This document shows, piece by piece, positions 1 through 6,586 of a stretch of 9,455 nt of DNA; positions within the stretch are counted from its first letter, which is position 1; each line of letters starts with the position of its first letter. The position numbers and the translations under genes are program-made. This DNA is from Bacteroidales bacterium. Lineage in GTDB: Bacteria > Bacteroidota > Bacteroidia > Bacteroidales > UBA7960. The notes below the pieces were generated by a model. The model was not told where the DNA came from. It did no database searches and worked only from the letters and a program-made list of their open reading frames with translations. The stretch covers positions 1 through 9,455 of the forward strand of contig PWNY01000226.1 in the NCBI GenBank assembly GCA_003557805.1, read 5' to 3'.

Positions 1-441
1 AGAGTATCTCAGGTTCTCCTCTGTATATACATTATACACCCCTTTTGACAGTGCCTCTGCATCGCCTCCTCCTGTCCAGACCTGCTGGCCTTTTTTGGCA
101 TATATGGTGGCTGTGCCCGTATCCTGGCAGAAAGGAAGCTTTCCCCTTGCTGAGATTTCAGCATTACGCAACATTGTAAGGGCAACATACTTGTCATTTT
201 CACTGGCCTGATCATCCTTCAGTATATCGGCAACCTGCTTAAGATGCTCTGTCCGAAGCATAAAAGATACATCCTTAAGTGCTCTACGGGCAAGTAGGGT
301 AAGCCCTTCCGGTGCTACCCTCAAAACGGGCTTCCCGTCAAAGCTGTCTGTTGAAACATGCTCCCTGGTAAGGAGGTAATATTCTGTTTTGTCTTCTGAA
401 AGAGGAAATGGATCCTGGTAAGAAAAAGCCGGTGTTTTCAT
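1..441 (-). CDS. fumA: Class I fumarate hydratase, N-terminal part (C-terminus beyond left edge)
   Basis: This is the first 147 codons of an iron-sulfur fumarase, which interconverts fumarate and malate in the cytoplasm as part of the TCA cycle or its reductive branch. Translation from the ATG at 439-441 begins MKTPAFSYQDPFPLSEDKTE and stays open to base 1. The recognisable core is the stretch around residues 92-146, with LRNAEISARGKLPFCQDTGT followed by KKGQQVW and a YTEENLRYS segment, all typical of class I fumarases. Cys105 in PFCQDTGT (codon 127-129) corresponds to a known [4Fe-4S] ligand of the family; the other two ligand cysteines would lie outside the window. Family members are about 540 residues, so roughly a quarter is visible. 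It is transcribed divergently from rbfA across 93 bp. Class I tartrate dehydratases are related, but the full-length N-terminal domain favours fumarase. No frame damage is seen. Confidence 0.93.
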   Translation of the reverse strand, partial: MKTPAFSYQDPFPLSEDKTEYYLLTREHVSTDSFDGKPVLRVAPEGLTLLARRALKDVSFMLRTEHLKQVADILKDDQASENDKYVALTMLRNAEISARGKLPFCQDTGTATIYAKKGQQVWTGGGDAEALSKGVYNVYTEENLRYS

Positions 442-471
442 GGGAATAATGCTTTGGTTTGTGTGAATCTT

Positions 472-503
472 TAAAAATACGATAATTAAACATAGCTTCC
501 AAA
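472..503 (-). promoter_or_regulatory. Candidate Bacteroidota-type promoter for the fumarase gene
   Basis: Read on the minus strand, TTTG at 503-500 is followed after 20 bases by TATTTTTA at 479-472. The Bacteroidota housekeeping promoter pattern is a -33 TTTG and a -7 TAnnTTTG separated by about 20 bases. The -33 part is exact and the -7 part has one mismatch (final A for G). Transcription would begin near 468, giving a leader of about 27 nt before the ATG. This is a motif match only. Confidence 0.45.
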
Positions 504-520
504 AGGACTTCAATTTATTG

Positions 521-528
521 TATCTTTG
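521..528 (+). promoter_or_regulatory. Perfect -7 box (TATCTTTG) directly upstream of rbfA
   Basis: TATCTTTG is an exact match to the Bacteroidota -7 consensus TAnnTTTG. Only six bases (CAGATT) separate it from the rbfA ATG at 535. If the box is centred near -7, the transcript would start around 531-535, so the mRNA would have almost no leader. I see no clear TTTG at the -33 position. The box also argues against the in-frame TTG at 526 as a start codon, because that codon lies inside it. Confidence 0.6.
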
Positions 529-534
529 CAGATT

Positions 535-867
535 ATGGATACAAACAGGAAAAACCGGGTGTCCCGGCTTATTCAGAAAGATCTTGGCGAGATACTGCAA
601 CTTGCAGGCAGGGATTGGTTTCCCGGGGCCATGATAACTGTGACAAAAGTTTATGTTACCAGTGACCTTTCAATTGCCAGGGTATATCTGAGCATTTTCG
701 GCAAGGATTCTAAAGAGGTAATAAAGCAGGTTGAGCACAGGGGCAAGGAAATTAGAAAACAGCTTGGTATGAGGGTAAAGAACCAGTTAAGGCAGGTACC
801 TGAGCTGAAGTTCCATATAGATGACAGCCTTGATTACATTGAGAACCTAGAAAAGTTGCTTAAATAG
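535..867 (+). CDS. rbfA: 30S ribosome-binding factor A
   Basis: RbfA is a small KH-type RNA-binding protein that binds the 30S subunit late in assembly, helps mature the 5' end of 16S rRNA, and supports growth in the cold. From the ATG at 535 it is 110 residues, within the family's usual range. Visible family features are the N-terminal helix with RVSRLIQKDLGEIL, the central ITVTKVYVTSDLSIARVYLS strand region, and the C-terminal VPELKFHIDDSLDYIENLEK, which matches the conserved PEL-F--DDSLDY end. The start at 535 is preferred over the in-frame TTG at 526, which sits inside a perfect -7 box. The methyltransferase gene follows after 14 bp on the same strand, so the two are probably co-transcribed. 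Confidence 0.95.
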   Translation: MDTNRKNRVSRLIQKDLGEILQLAGRDWFPGAMITVTKVYVTSDLSIARVYLSIFGKDSKEVIKQVEHRGKEIRKQLGMRVKNQLRQVPELKFHIDDSLDYIENLEKLLK

Positions 868-881
868 CATATTACCGCCAA

Positions 882-1700
882 ATGCACTACGACCCCGTAA
901 AAAGGATGCTGGGCAGGTTCTTTAGCCGCAGCCCGCTTACCCAGGACATATTTTACCGCTTGCTTGATATCCTTTTGTTACGCAGCTGGCATATCCGGTC
1001 ATGTTTAAAAAAGATCAGGAAAAAGAACAGTGAGTTGAAGGTGCTGGATGCAGGCAGCGGACTGGGGCAGTATACATGGTACATGGCAAGGAAAAACCCA
1101 GGCTGGCATATAAAGGCTGTTGACATTAAGGAGGAGGAGATAAATGAATGCAGGGCATTTTTCAGGAAGAGATCCTGCAACAATGCCGATTTCATTACTG
1201 AAGACCTTTTGAACTACCGCAGCGATAATACTTTTGACCTTATTCTGTCGGTTGATGTAATGGAACATATCGAGAATGACTCTAAGGTGTTCTGCAATTT
1301 CCACAGCTCCCTGAAACCCGGGGGGCTTCTGCTTATAAGCACACCATCGGACAAGGGTGGCAGTGACACAAAAAGCGAAGATGACACATCCTTTATTGAA
1401 GAGCACGTGAGGAACGGGTATTCGGTCGAGGAAATAAGCCAAAAGTTAAGGAAGGCAGGATTTGAAAGGGTGGAAACCAGGTACACATACGGTTCACCGG
1501 GAAGTATCGCCTGGCATATCTCAATGAAGTACCCGATGATGATGCTTAATCTATCTAAAACATTTATACTTCTGCTGCCATTTTATTATATATTTACCAT
1601 GCCATTTGCACTTTTGCTCAACCTGGCGGACCTGAAGATGTCGCACCCGTCAGGTACGGGGCTTCTGGTCAGGGCATATAAAAGCGAAAACGGATCATAA
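882..1700 (+). CDS. Class I SAM-dependent methyltransferase with hydrophobic C-terminal segment
   Basis: A 272-residue Rossmann-fold methyltransferase of unknown substrate. Motif I is VLDAGSGLGQY (residues 54-64), the acidic end of strand 2 is D81 in AVDI, the strand 4 region is SVDVMEHI (123-130), and the post-motif is LKPGGLLLISTP (144-155). This layout is shared with the UbiG/Methyltransf_11 and _23 groups. After the catalytic core comes a hydrophobic stretch at about 216-248, rich in Leu, Phe, Tyr and Met. It contains FILLLPFYYIFTMPFALLL and suggests membrane association or a lipid-like substrate. The gene starts 14 bp after rbfA, and its TAA overlaps the ATG of the permease gene by one base, which implies translational coupling. 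No signal peptide is seen. The class is confident; a role in lipid, quinone or envelope modification is inference only. Confidence 0.85.
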   Translation: MHYDPVKRMLGRFFSRSPLTQDIFYRLLDILLLRSWHIRSCLKKIRKKNSELKVLDAGSGLGQYTWYMARKNPGWHIKAVDIKEEEINECRAFFRKRSCNNADFITEDLLNYRSDNTFDLILSVDVMEHIENDSKVFCNFHSSLKPGGLLLISTPSDKGGSDTKSEDDTSFIEEHVRNGYSVEEISQKLRKAGFERVETRYTYGSPGSIAWHISMKYPMMMLNLSKTFILLLPFYYIFTMPFALLLNLADLKMSHPSGTGLLVRAYKSENGS

Positions 1701-2947
1701 TGCCACGAAACAGGAAAGTGAACCTGCCATTGTTCTTTGCATGGCGATACCTGTTTGCCAAAAAGACACACAATGCCATCAATATCATTACCCTGGTGTC
1801 GGCAGCAGGTGTTGCTGTTGGCGCCATGGCTCTTGTGGTCGTCCTGTCTGTCTTCAATGGCCTGGAAAAACTTGTCCTGTCGCTTTTCAACTCATTTCAT
1901 CCGGATATTGAGATCACCATTGCGGAGGGCAAGACATTTTCGATGTCTGATTTCCCGGCCGGAGAATTACAATCAGTACCCGGAGTTATCAGTTATGGTG
2001 AGGTACTGGAAGAAACCGGGCTTATCAGGTACAGGGACAGGCAGCACCTGGTAAAGCTTAGAGGAGTTGATGAAAACTATTCAGGCATTACCGGTATTGA
2101 CACAATGGTTGTAAGGGGAGAGTTTTTGCTTACCCATAATGAACGCGACTACTTCATCCTGGGCCAGGGTGTCTCACAGGTCACAGGTGCGAGCATACAT
2201 GACCTGCTAAACCCCATAGAGGTTTACCTGCCGCGAAGGGGAAGAACAACAGGATTACACCCTTCACAGGCATTTCGTTCATCTGCTGGTTATGCTGCTG
2301 GAATTTTTGCAGTACAGTCAGAGTATGATATGGAGTATGTCATTGTCCCCGTCAGGCTAATGCGCAGCCTGCTGGACTATGATGACCATGTAAGCTCCAT
2401 TGTCGTGAAGACTGATCCTTCTTACAGGGTTCAGGGCATCTCGGAGAGAATTCAGGAGCTTGCAGGGCCAGGGTACACTGTAAGGAGCCGTATGCAGCAG
2501 CAGGATTTTTTGTACAGGATCATGCGGTCGGAAAAATGGGCTATATTTTTAATTCTCAGCTTTATTCTCGTAATCGCCGCATTCAATGTCATAGGTTCGC
2601 TCACAATGCTTGTGATTGAGAAAAGGAGAGATATACCGGTACTAAGGAGCATGGGGGCCGCCAGGGATACGGTGGGCAGGATCTTTCTCCTGGAGGGAGT
2701 GCTTATAAGCCTTGCAGGGGCATTTGCAGGCATAGGTGCAGGAGGACTTATATCGTGGCTGCAGATGAGGTTCGGGCTGGTATCCCTTCAGGGAGAGGGT
2801 GTTTTTATAATTGATGCTTATCCCGTAAGCGTTGAATTTACCGACCTGCTGCTTGTAGGGGTAACCGTTTTCAGCATAGGCATCCTGGCTTCAGTCGTCC
2901 CCCTTCGCAGGATCAGGGCATATACCGAAAAACCGCCTTCCGGATGA
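1700..2947 (+). CDS. LolC/LolE-type ABC transporter permease (FtsX family)
   Basis: A 415-residue inner-membrane permease of the MacB/FtsX/LolCE superfamily. The layout is characteristic: a cytoplasmic N-terminus with the FAWRYLFAKK motif, TM1 at about 27-52, a large periplasmic domain at about 53-278, then TM2 at about 279-303, TM3 at about 328-355 and TM4 at about 383-401. Between TM2 and TM3, EKRRDIPVLRSMGA (307-320) matches the conserved coupling region of the family. LolC/LolE work with the ATPase LolD to release lipoproteins from the inner membrane for outer-membrane delivery. No ATPase gene is visible here, so its LolD-like partner must be encoded elsewhere. The ATG shares one base with the methyltransferase stop (TAATG). 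Length and the single periplasmic domain fit LolC/E better than FtsX (about 300 residues) or MacB (fused ATPase). The exact paralogue cannot be assigned. Confidence 0.88.
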   Translation: MPRNRKVNLPLFFAWRYLFAKKTHNAINIITLVSAAGVAVGAMALVVVLSVFNGLEKLVLSLFNSFHPDIEITIAEGKTFSMSDFPAGELQSVPGVISYGEVLEETGLIRYRDRQHLVKLRGVDENYSGITGIDTMVVRGEFLLTHNERDYFILGQGVSQVTGASIHDLLNPIEVYLPRRGRTTGLHPSQAFRSSAGYAAGIFAVQSEYDMEYVIVPVRLMRSLLDYDDHVSSIVVKTDPSYRVQGISERIQELAGPGYTVRSRMQQQDFLYRIMRSEKWAIFLILSFILVIAAFNVIGSLTMLVIEKRRDIPVLRSMGAARDTVGRIFLLEGVLISLAGAFAGIGAGGLISWLQMRFGLVSLQGEGVFIIDAYPVSVEFTDLLLVGVTVFSIGILASVVPLRRIRAYTEKPPSG

Positions 2948-2951
2948 TACA

Positions 2952-5411
2952 TCAGCGGATAGAGGCACCTATTGATTCATAGGCCCCTAAAAGCTTTTCC
3001 ATAACCCTGTCAACCTCTTCGTCAGTAAGTGTCCTGTCCTTATCCTGGAAGACAAAACTCACCGCGTAAGACTTTTTGTTCTTCCCGAGCTTATCATCAT
3101 CCTGGTAGACATCAAAAAGGTTTACCTCCTTTAGAATCCTTTTCTCCATGCCGGCAGCAAGTTGTCTGATCCTGTCAAAGCTCACCGAGTTGTCAACCAG
3201 CAAGGCAAGGTCCCTTCTTACCTCCGGGTACCTGGGCACCTCCCTGTACAAAAGAAGGTTGCCGGCTACCAGAGAAAGAAGTTCATCCCATTCAACAGAG
3301 GCATAATATACCTCCTCCTTTATCCCTGTTCGCTTCAGCACCGGGGGTGAAAGCAGGCCGAGCAGGGCCAGCTGTTTCTCTTCCAGGAAAATACCTGAGG
3401 AGTATGAGAAAATTTCATTATTGCCCTCAGGCTCCTTAATCTGAATATCACCGTCAATACCCAGGCGTTCAAAAACCGCCAGGACAGCCTCCTTTAGATC
3501 AAAGAAATCAACCATCTCTTCACCTGACCGCCAGTTTTCCGGTTGGCGCCGGCCAGTCATAAATAAAGCCAGCACGCTCCTCTCAGAGATACCTCCAAGT
3601 GGATCCTTCCCTTCAGCCTTTTTCTCTCTTTCATAAATATTGCCAAGTTCAAAGAGCTTCATATCCCGGACCTTCCTGTTCCTGTTATATGCTATGGTCT
3701 CAAGACCACCGAACAGCAGTGACTGCCTCATTATGTTCAGGTCCTGGCTCAAAGGGTTCTGGATTTTTACAGAACGCATGGGATCAAAACCATCTGCTTC
3801 GTAATAGACTGACTTTGTTAGGGAGTTATTCATTATCTCGTTAAACCCCCTTGCAGCCAATAGATCGGATACAGTGTTCTGCAACTGCTCCTTGTCCGGT
3901 TTAGGGTTTATAACGATTGAGGAGTGCATTTTGTCAGGCACATCAATATTGTTATACCCGTATATCCTTAGCACCTCCTCAATAACATCAGCATCCCTTG
4001 TAACATCTACCCTGTAGCGGGGAACCTTTAGCCTGAAGCCCCTTTCATTATCCGAAAGAACCTTGAAGTCAAGATCATTAAGTATGCCTCTTACCTCAGC
4101 CGCCTTAAACTTCTTGCCTGCAATTGTATTGAGCTTTTCATGGCTTAAGGTGACTTCAACAGCTTCCCTTTTGCCAGGATAGAGGTCACTTACATCTGAA
4201 GTGATTTCTCCGCCCGCAATCTCACGGATCATACCTGCAGCCCTTTTCAGGGCATGCACGGTGACCTCCGGGTCCGAGCCCCTTTCAAACCTGAATGATG
4301 CATCGGTGTTCAGGCCATGGTATTTTGCGGACTTCCTGATGCTCACTGGGTCAAAACAGGCGCTCTCAAGGAATACCCCGGTCGTAGAATTAGTAACACC
4401 CGAATTTATGCCTCCCAATATACCAGCCATGCACATAGCATCTTCCTGGTTGCATATCATCAGGTCCTCTCCGGTCAACTCCAGTTTCTCCCCGTCGAGG
4501 GTTTCAAAAAGAGTTCCCCTGGAGGGCTTTTTCACAATCACCATGTTGCCCTTTACCTCTTTAAGGTCAAAAGCGTGCAGGGGCTGGCCAGTTTCATGCA
4601 ACACGTAGTTTGTGATGTCAACAATATTGTTGATCGGTTTCTGGCCAATGGCCTTAAGCCTGTTCTTAAGCCATAAGGGAGACTCCCCAACTTTTACCCC
4701 ATCTATGGTAAGGCTGCTGTAGCGGGGGCATGCTTCATTGTCCTCAATCCGAACATCCACAGGATAAGTATTGGTGGCAAGGTTCAGACCGGAAACATCA
4801 GGCCAAATTACCTTGTATTTGCTGTTTTTGTCCTGGTGGTTAAGAACGGCTGCCACATCCCTGGCAACGCCAATATGGGAAGCCGCGTCAATACGGTTCG
4901 GGGTGAGCCCTATCTCATATATCCAGTCGGTCTCAACATTAAAGTATTCAGAGGCCGGGATACCTGCGGGCGTTCCTTGGGGTAAAACCATTATCCCTTC
5001 ATGTGAATCTCCGAGACCCAGTTCATCCTCGGCACATATCATGCCTTCACTGGCCTCACCCCTGATCTTTGCCTTTCTAATCTCCATAACCCCTTTTGGG
5101 GTATGCAGTTTTGCGCCCACGGTGGCGACAAGAACAGACTGCCCCTCCTTTACATTTGGTGCACCGCAAACAATGGGCAACAAATCCTTTTGGCCTGTAT
5201 CCACAACCGCCAGGCTTAATTTGTCGGCATTTGGGTGAGACTTGCAGGATATGACCTTCCCTGTCACGACCCCTTCAAGCCCTCCGGGTATAGACTCAAA
5301 TTTTTCCATTGCCTCAACCTCAAGTCCGCAATCAGTGAGTAATACCGAAAGCTCTTCAGGGCTTAAGTCAAATGAGACATAATCTTTAAGCCACTTATAG
5401 GAAATCTGCAT
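2952..5411 (-). CDS. pheT: Phenylalanine--tRNA ligase beta subunit
   Basis: An 819-residue beta subunit of the (alpha-beta)2 phenylalanyl-tRNA synthetase, which charges tRNA-Phe in the cytoplasm and edits mischarged Tyr. Domains in order: start region MQISYKWLKDYVSFDLSPEE; OB-fold tRNA-binding domain at about 42-155 (SHPNADKLSLAVVD, ICAEDELGLG); B3/B4 editing domain at about 215-385 (GQKPINNIVDITNYVL, QPLHAFDL); B5 domain at about 413-485 with D469, D475, E478 and E479 at the spacing of the family's Mg site; catalytic-like core at about 500-715 (FELGNIYE); FDX-ACB anticodon-binding domain at about 725-818 (VPRYPEVRRDLALLVD). Length is normal for the family and no frame damage is seen. The alpha-subunit gene pheS is not in the window, so the two genes are separated. 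pheT lies 52 bp downstream of a coiled-coil gene on the same strand, with no clear promoter between, and converges on the permease gene with 4 bp between stops. Confidence 0.97.
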   Translation of the reverse strand: MQISYKWLKDYVSFDLSPEELSVLLTDCGLEVEAMEKFESIPGGLEGVVTGKVISCKSHPNADKLSLAVVDTGQKDLLPIVCGAPNVKEGQSVLVATVGAKLHTPKGVMEIRKAKIRGEASEGMICAEDELGLGDSHEGIMVLPQGTPAGIPASEYFNVETDWIYEIGLTPNRIDAASHIGVARDVAAVLNHQDKNSKYKVIWPDVSGLNLATNTYPVDVRIEDNEACPRYSSLTIDGVKVGESPLWLKNRLKAIGQKPINNIVDITNYVLHETGQPLHAFDLKEVKGNMVIVKKPSRGTLFETLDGEKLELTGEDLMICNQEDAMCMAGILGGINSGVTNSTTGVFLESACFDPVSIRKSAKYHGLNTDASFRFERGSDPEVTVHALKRAAGMIREIAGGEITSDVSDLYPGKREAVEVTLSHEKLNTIAGKKFKAAEVRGILNDLDFKVLSDNERGFRLKVPRYRVDVTRDADVIEEVLRIYGYNNIDVPDKMHSSIVINPKPDKEQLQNTVSDLLAARGFNEIMNNSLTKSVYYEADGFDPMRSVKIQNPLSQDLNIMRQSLLFGGLETIAYNRNRKVRDMKLFELGNIYEREKKAEGKDPLGGISERSVLALFMTGRRQPENWRSGEEMVDFFDLKEAVLAVFERLGIDGDIQIKEPEGNNEIFSYSSGIFLEEKQLALLGLLSPPVLKRTGIKEEVYYASVEWDELLSLVAGNLLLYREVPRYPEVRRDLALLVDNSVSFDRIRQLAAGMEKRILKEVNLFDVYQDDDKLGKNKKSYAVSFVFQDKDRTLTDEEVDRVMEKLLGAYESIGASIR

Positions 5412-5463
5412 CTGCTAACTCTAGTTTTTTATTGTTGTCTGCAGGCCACTGTCAGTGCCGGCT

Positions 5464-6381
5464 TTAACGCAACTCTATAGCGGTTTCACCGAGGCGGAAC
5501 TCATCAGTATACAGTGATATGGAGTACACACCCGGTTCAAACTCTTCAATTCGCTGCCAGGTAAGGCAGTGGTTGAGCACCTGGTTATTATAATTGAATG
5601 GCTCTTTGGCGGAGAATTGAAGGGTGTCGCCATGATATATGAATGCATGGCTCATACCGTCACTCTCCCTGAGGATATTGCCCGAAGGATCAGCAATCCG
5701 CATATATGCATTGTACTCGCCGGGAGGTGTTATTGGGTTCTCACCTACCAGGAAACAGACCCTGATCTGTTCAACCCTTCCGGCCCTGTCGGTTTCATGC
5801 TCACGGTCCCTTCCCCTAATGCGGAATGAGGTGGGCTCAATCTGGTAGGCCCTCAGTGTGGCGGCCTCTTCAACTTTTGACTCCAGCTCCTCCCTTTCCT
5901 GGGTAAGCTGGGTGGTCCTTCTCTGGACCTGCTGTATCTCCTCACGCATCTGCACATTCTCTGCCTTCAGCACCCTGTTCTCATTATAAAGGCTGTCGAT
6001 CTCATGTACATAGTTCTGTGTGATCTCACGCAGCAGGTTAAGTTGACGTCTAATACGGTAATAGTCTGCCTGACGTGCTATCAGATCCTGTATCTCCTCG
6101 GCATTTGCCTGTATTATGCTGTCCTTGTCGGCAAGTATACTGTCATATTCCAGCTTCACTGCCCGGTAATCATCCAGCAGGGAGTCCAGCTCAAACTGCA
6201 GTTCTTCATTAAGCTCCACGGCAATCTGCCTTTCCTCGGTCATTTCTCTGAGTGACTGGCGGCTGGTAAACCAAAGTACAGCAAGCAGGAGTACCAAAAC
6301 ACCCAGTACGATGATCGTAATACGGTAGATCTTTTCATTCTTCCGGCTATCTTCCGGCAAATTGTTCTGTTTTGTTTCCAT
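5464..6381 (-). CDS. Membrane-anchored coiled-coil protein of unknown function
   Basis: A 305-residue protein that I cannot assign a function. A polar, charged N-terminus (1-20) is followed by one hydrophobic segment at about 21-38 (ITIIVLGVLVLLLAVLWF). Then comes a long, strongly charged alpha-helical stretch at about 42-176, rich in Glu, Gln, Arg and Leu with heptad-like spacing, consistent with an extended coiled coil. The C-terminal 130 residues (about 177-305) form a compact, probably beta-rich domain. It has RVEQIRVCFLVGENPITPPG, YMRIADPSGNIL, NHCLTW and GVYSISLYTDEFRLGETAIEL, and contains two cysteines (C209, C272). The Lys/Arg content before the hydrophobic segment favours an N-in topology with coiled coil and beta domain outside the cytoplasm. 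The start is the ATG at 6379-6381. It lies upstream of pheT on the same strand and diverges from comF. I believe similar proteins occur in other Bacteroidota, but that is memory, not a search. Confidence 0.85.
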   Translation of the reverse strand: METKQNNLPEDSRKNEKIYRITIIVLGVLVLLLAVLWFTSRQSLREMTEERQIAVELNEELQFELDSLLDDYRAVKLEYDSILADKDSIIQANAEEIQDLIARQADYYRIRRQLNLLREITQNYVHEIDSLYNENRVLKAENVQMREEIQQVQRRTTQLTQEREELESKVEEAATLRAYQIEPTSFRIRGRDREHETDRAGRVEQIRVCFLVGENPITPPGEYNAYMRIADPSGNILRESDGMSHAFIYHGDTLQFSAKEPFNYNNQVLNHCLTWQRIEEFEPGVYSISLYTDEFRLGETAIELR

Positions 6382-6508
6382 TATTTTTTCCAGGTTGATC
6401 CTTTGCTGACTTCCAATATTCCCGGTGCAACTGGGGTTCAGATACAGGCCTTTTGGAATATCAGCTCCAAATATTAATGTTAATTACTGTTTATTTTCCT
6501 ATTTTTTC

Positions 6509-6550
6509 AAAGTGCAAAGGCGAACAGCATCAACTGCGTTCCTGCACTTT
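6509..6550. other. Imperfect 16-bp stem-loop in the comF / coiled-coil divergent intergenic region
   Basis: AAAGTGCA (6509-6516) and TGCACTTT (6543-6550) are exact reverse complements. Inside them, G6520 pairs with C6542, GAAC (6522-6525) with GTTC (6538-6541), and GCA (6527-6529) with TGC (6535-6537). This leaves a five-base loop and small bulges on one arm only. The total is 16 pairs in 42 bases. There is no T-run after it on the plus strand, so it does not look like a terminator. It could be an RNA structure at the 5' end of the minus-strand transcript, part of the comF leader, or a DNA operator. Confidence 0.55.
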
Positions 6551-6559
6551 TACGAAAGG

Positions 6560-6577
6560 CAAATTTATACAAAAATA
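6560..6577 (-). promoter_or_regulatory. Two candidate -7 boxes for the coiled-coil/pheT transcription unit
   Basis: On the minus strand, TATTTTTG (6577-6570) and TAAATTTG (6567-6560) both match TAnnTTTG exactly and lie two bases apart. I see no TTTG at the expected -33 distance for either, and the region is A/T-rich, so chance matches are possible. A start from the inner box would fall near 6556 and give a leader of about 175 nt, with the 6509-6550 stem-loop at its very 5' end. Confidence 0.35.
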
Positions 6578-6586
6578 TTCTATTTT

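Noticed and set aside
526..534. In-frame TTG start giving rbfA three more residues
   Set aside because: The TTG lies inside the perfect TATCTTTG -7 box, and the ATG at 535 gives the normal RbfA N-terminus.
1005..1442. 145-codon open frame antisense to the methyltransferase
   Set aside because: It lies wholly within a well-supported gene on the opposite strand and its translation resembles no protein family.
4771..5238. 155-codon open frame antisense to pheT
   Set aside because: It is covered by the conserved tRNA-binding region of PheT, and its composition is what an antisense shadow would give.
5447..5457. CACTGTCAGTG palindrome in the 52-bp gap between the coiled-coil gene and pheT, considered as a terminator
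   Set aside because: Only four pairs with a three-base loop, and on the transcribed (minus) strand it is followed by an A-run, not a T-run. Co-transcription is more likely.
6412..6475. TCCAATATT / TCCAAATATT near-repeats and an ATATTCC...GGAATAT inverted pair in the comF upstream region
   Set aside because: Short, imperfect and A/T-rich with a 32-base spacer; chance similarity is the simpler explanation.
6425..6586. Upstream open extension of the comF frame (54 extra codons)
   Set aside because: It has no ATG in a sensible position and no family similarity, it crosses the stem-loop, and it would make ComF longer than usual. The ATG at 6587 fits the family start.
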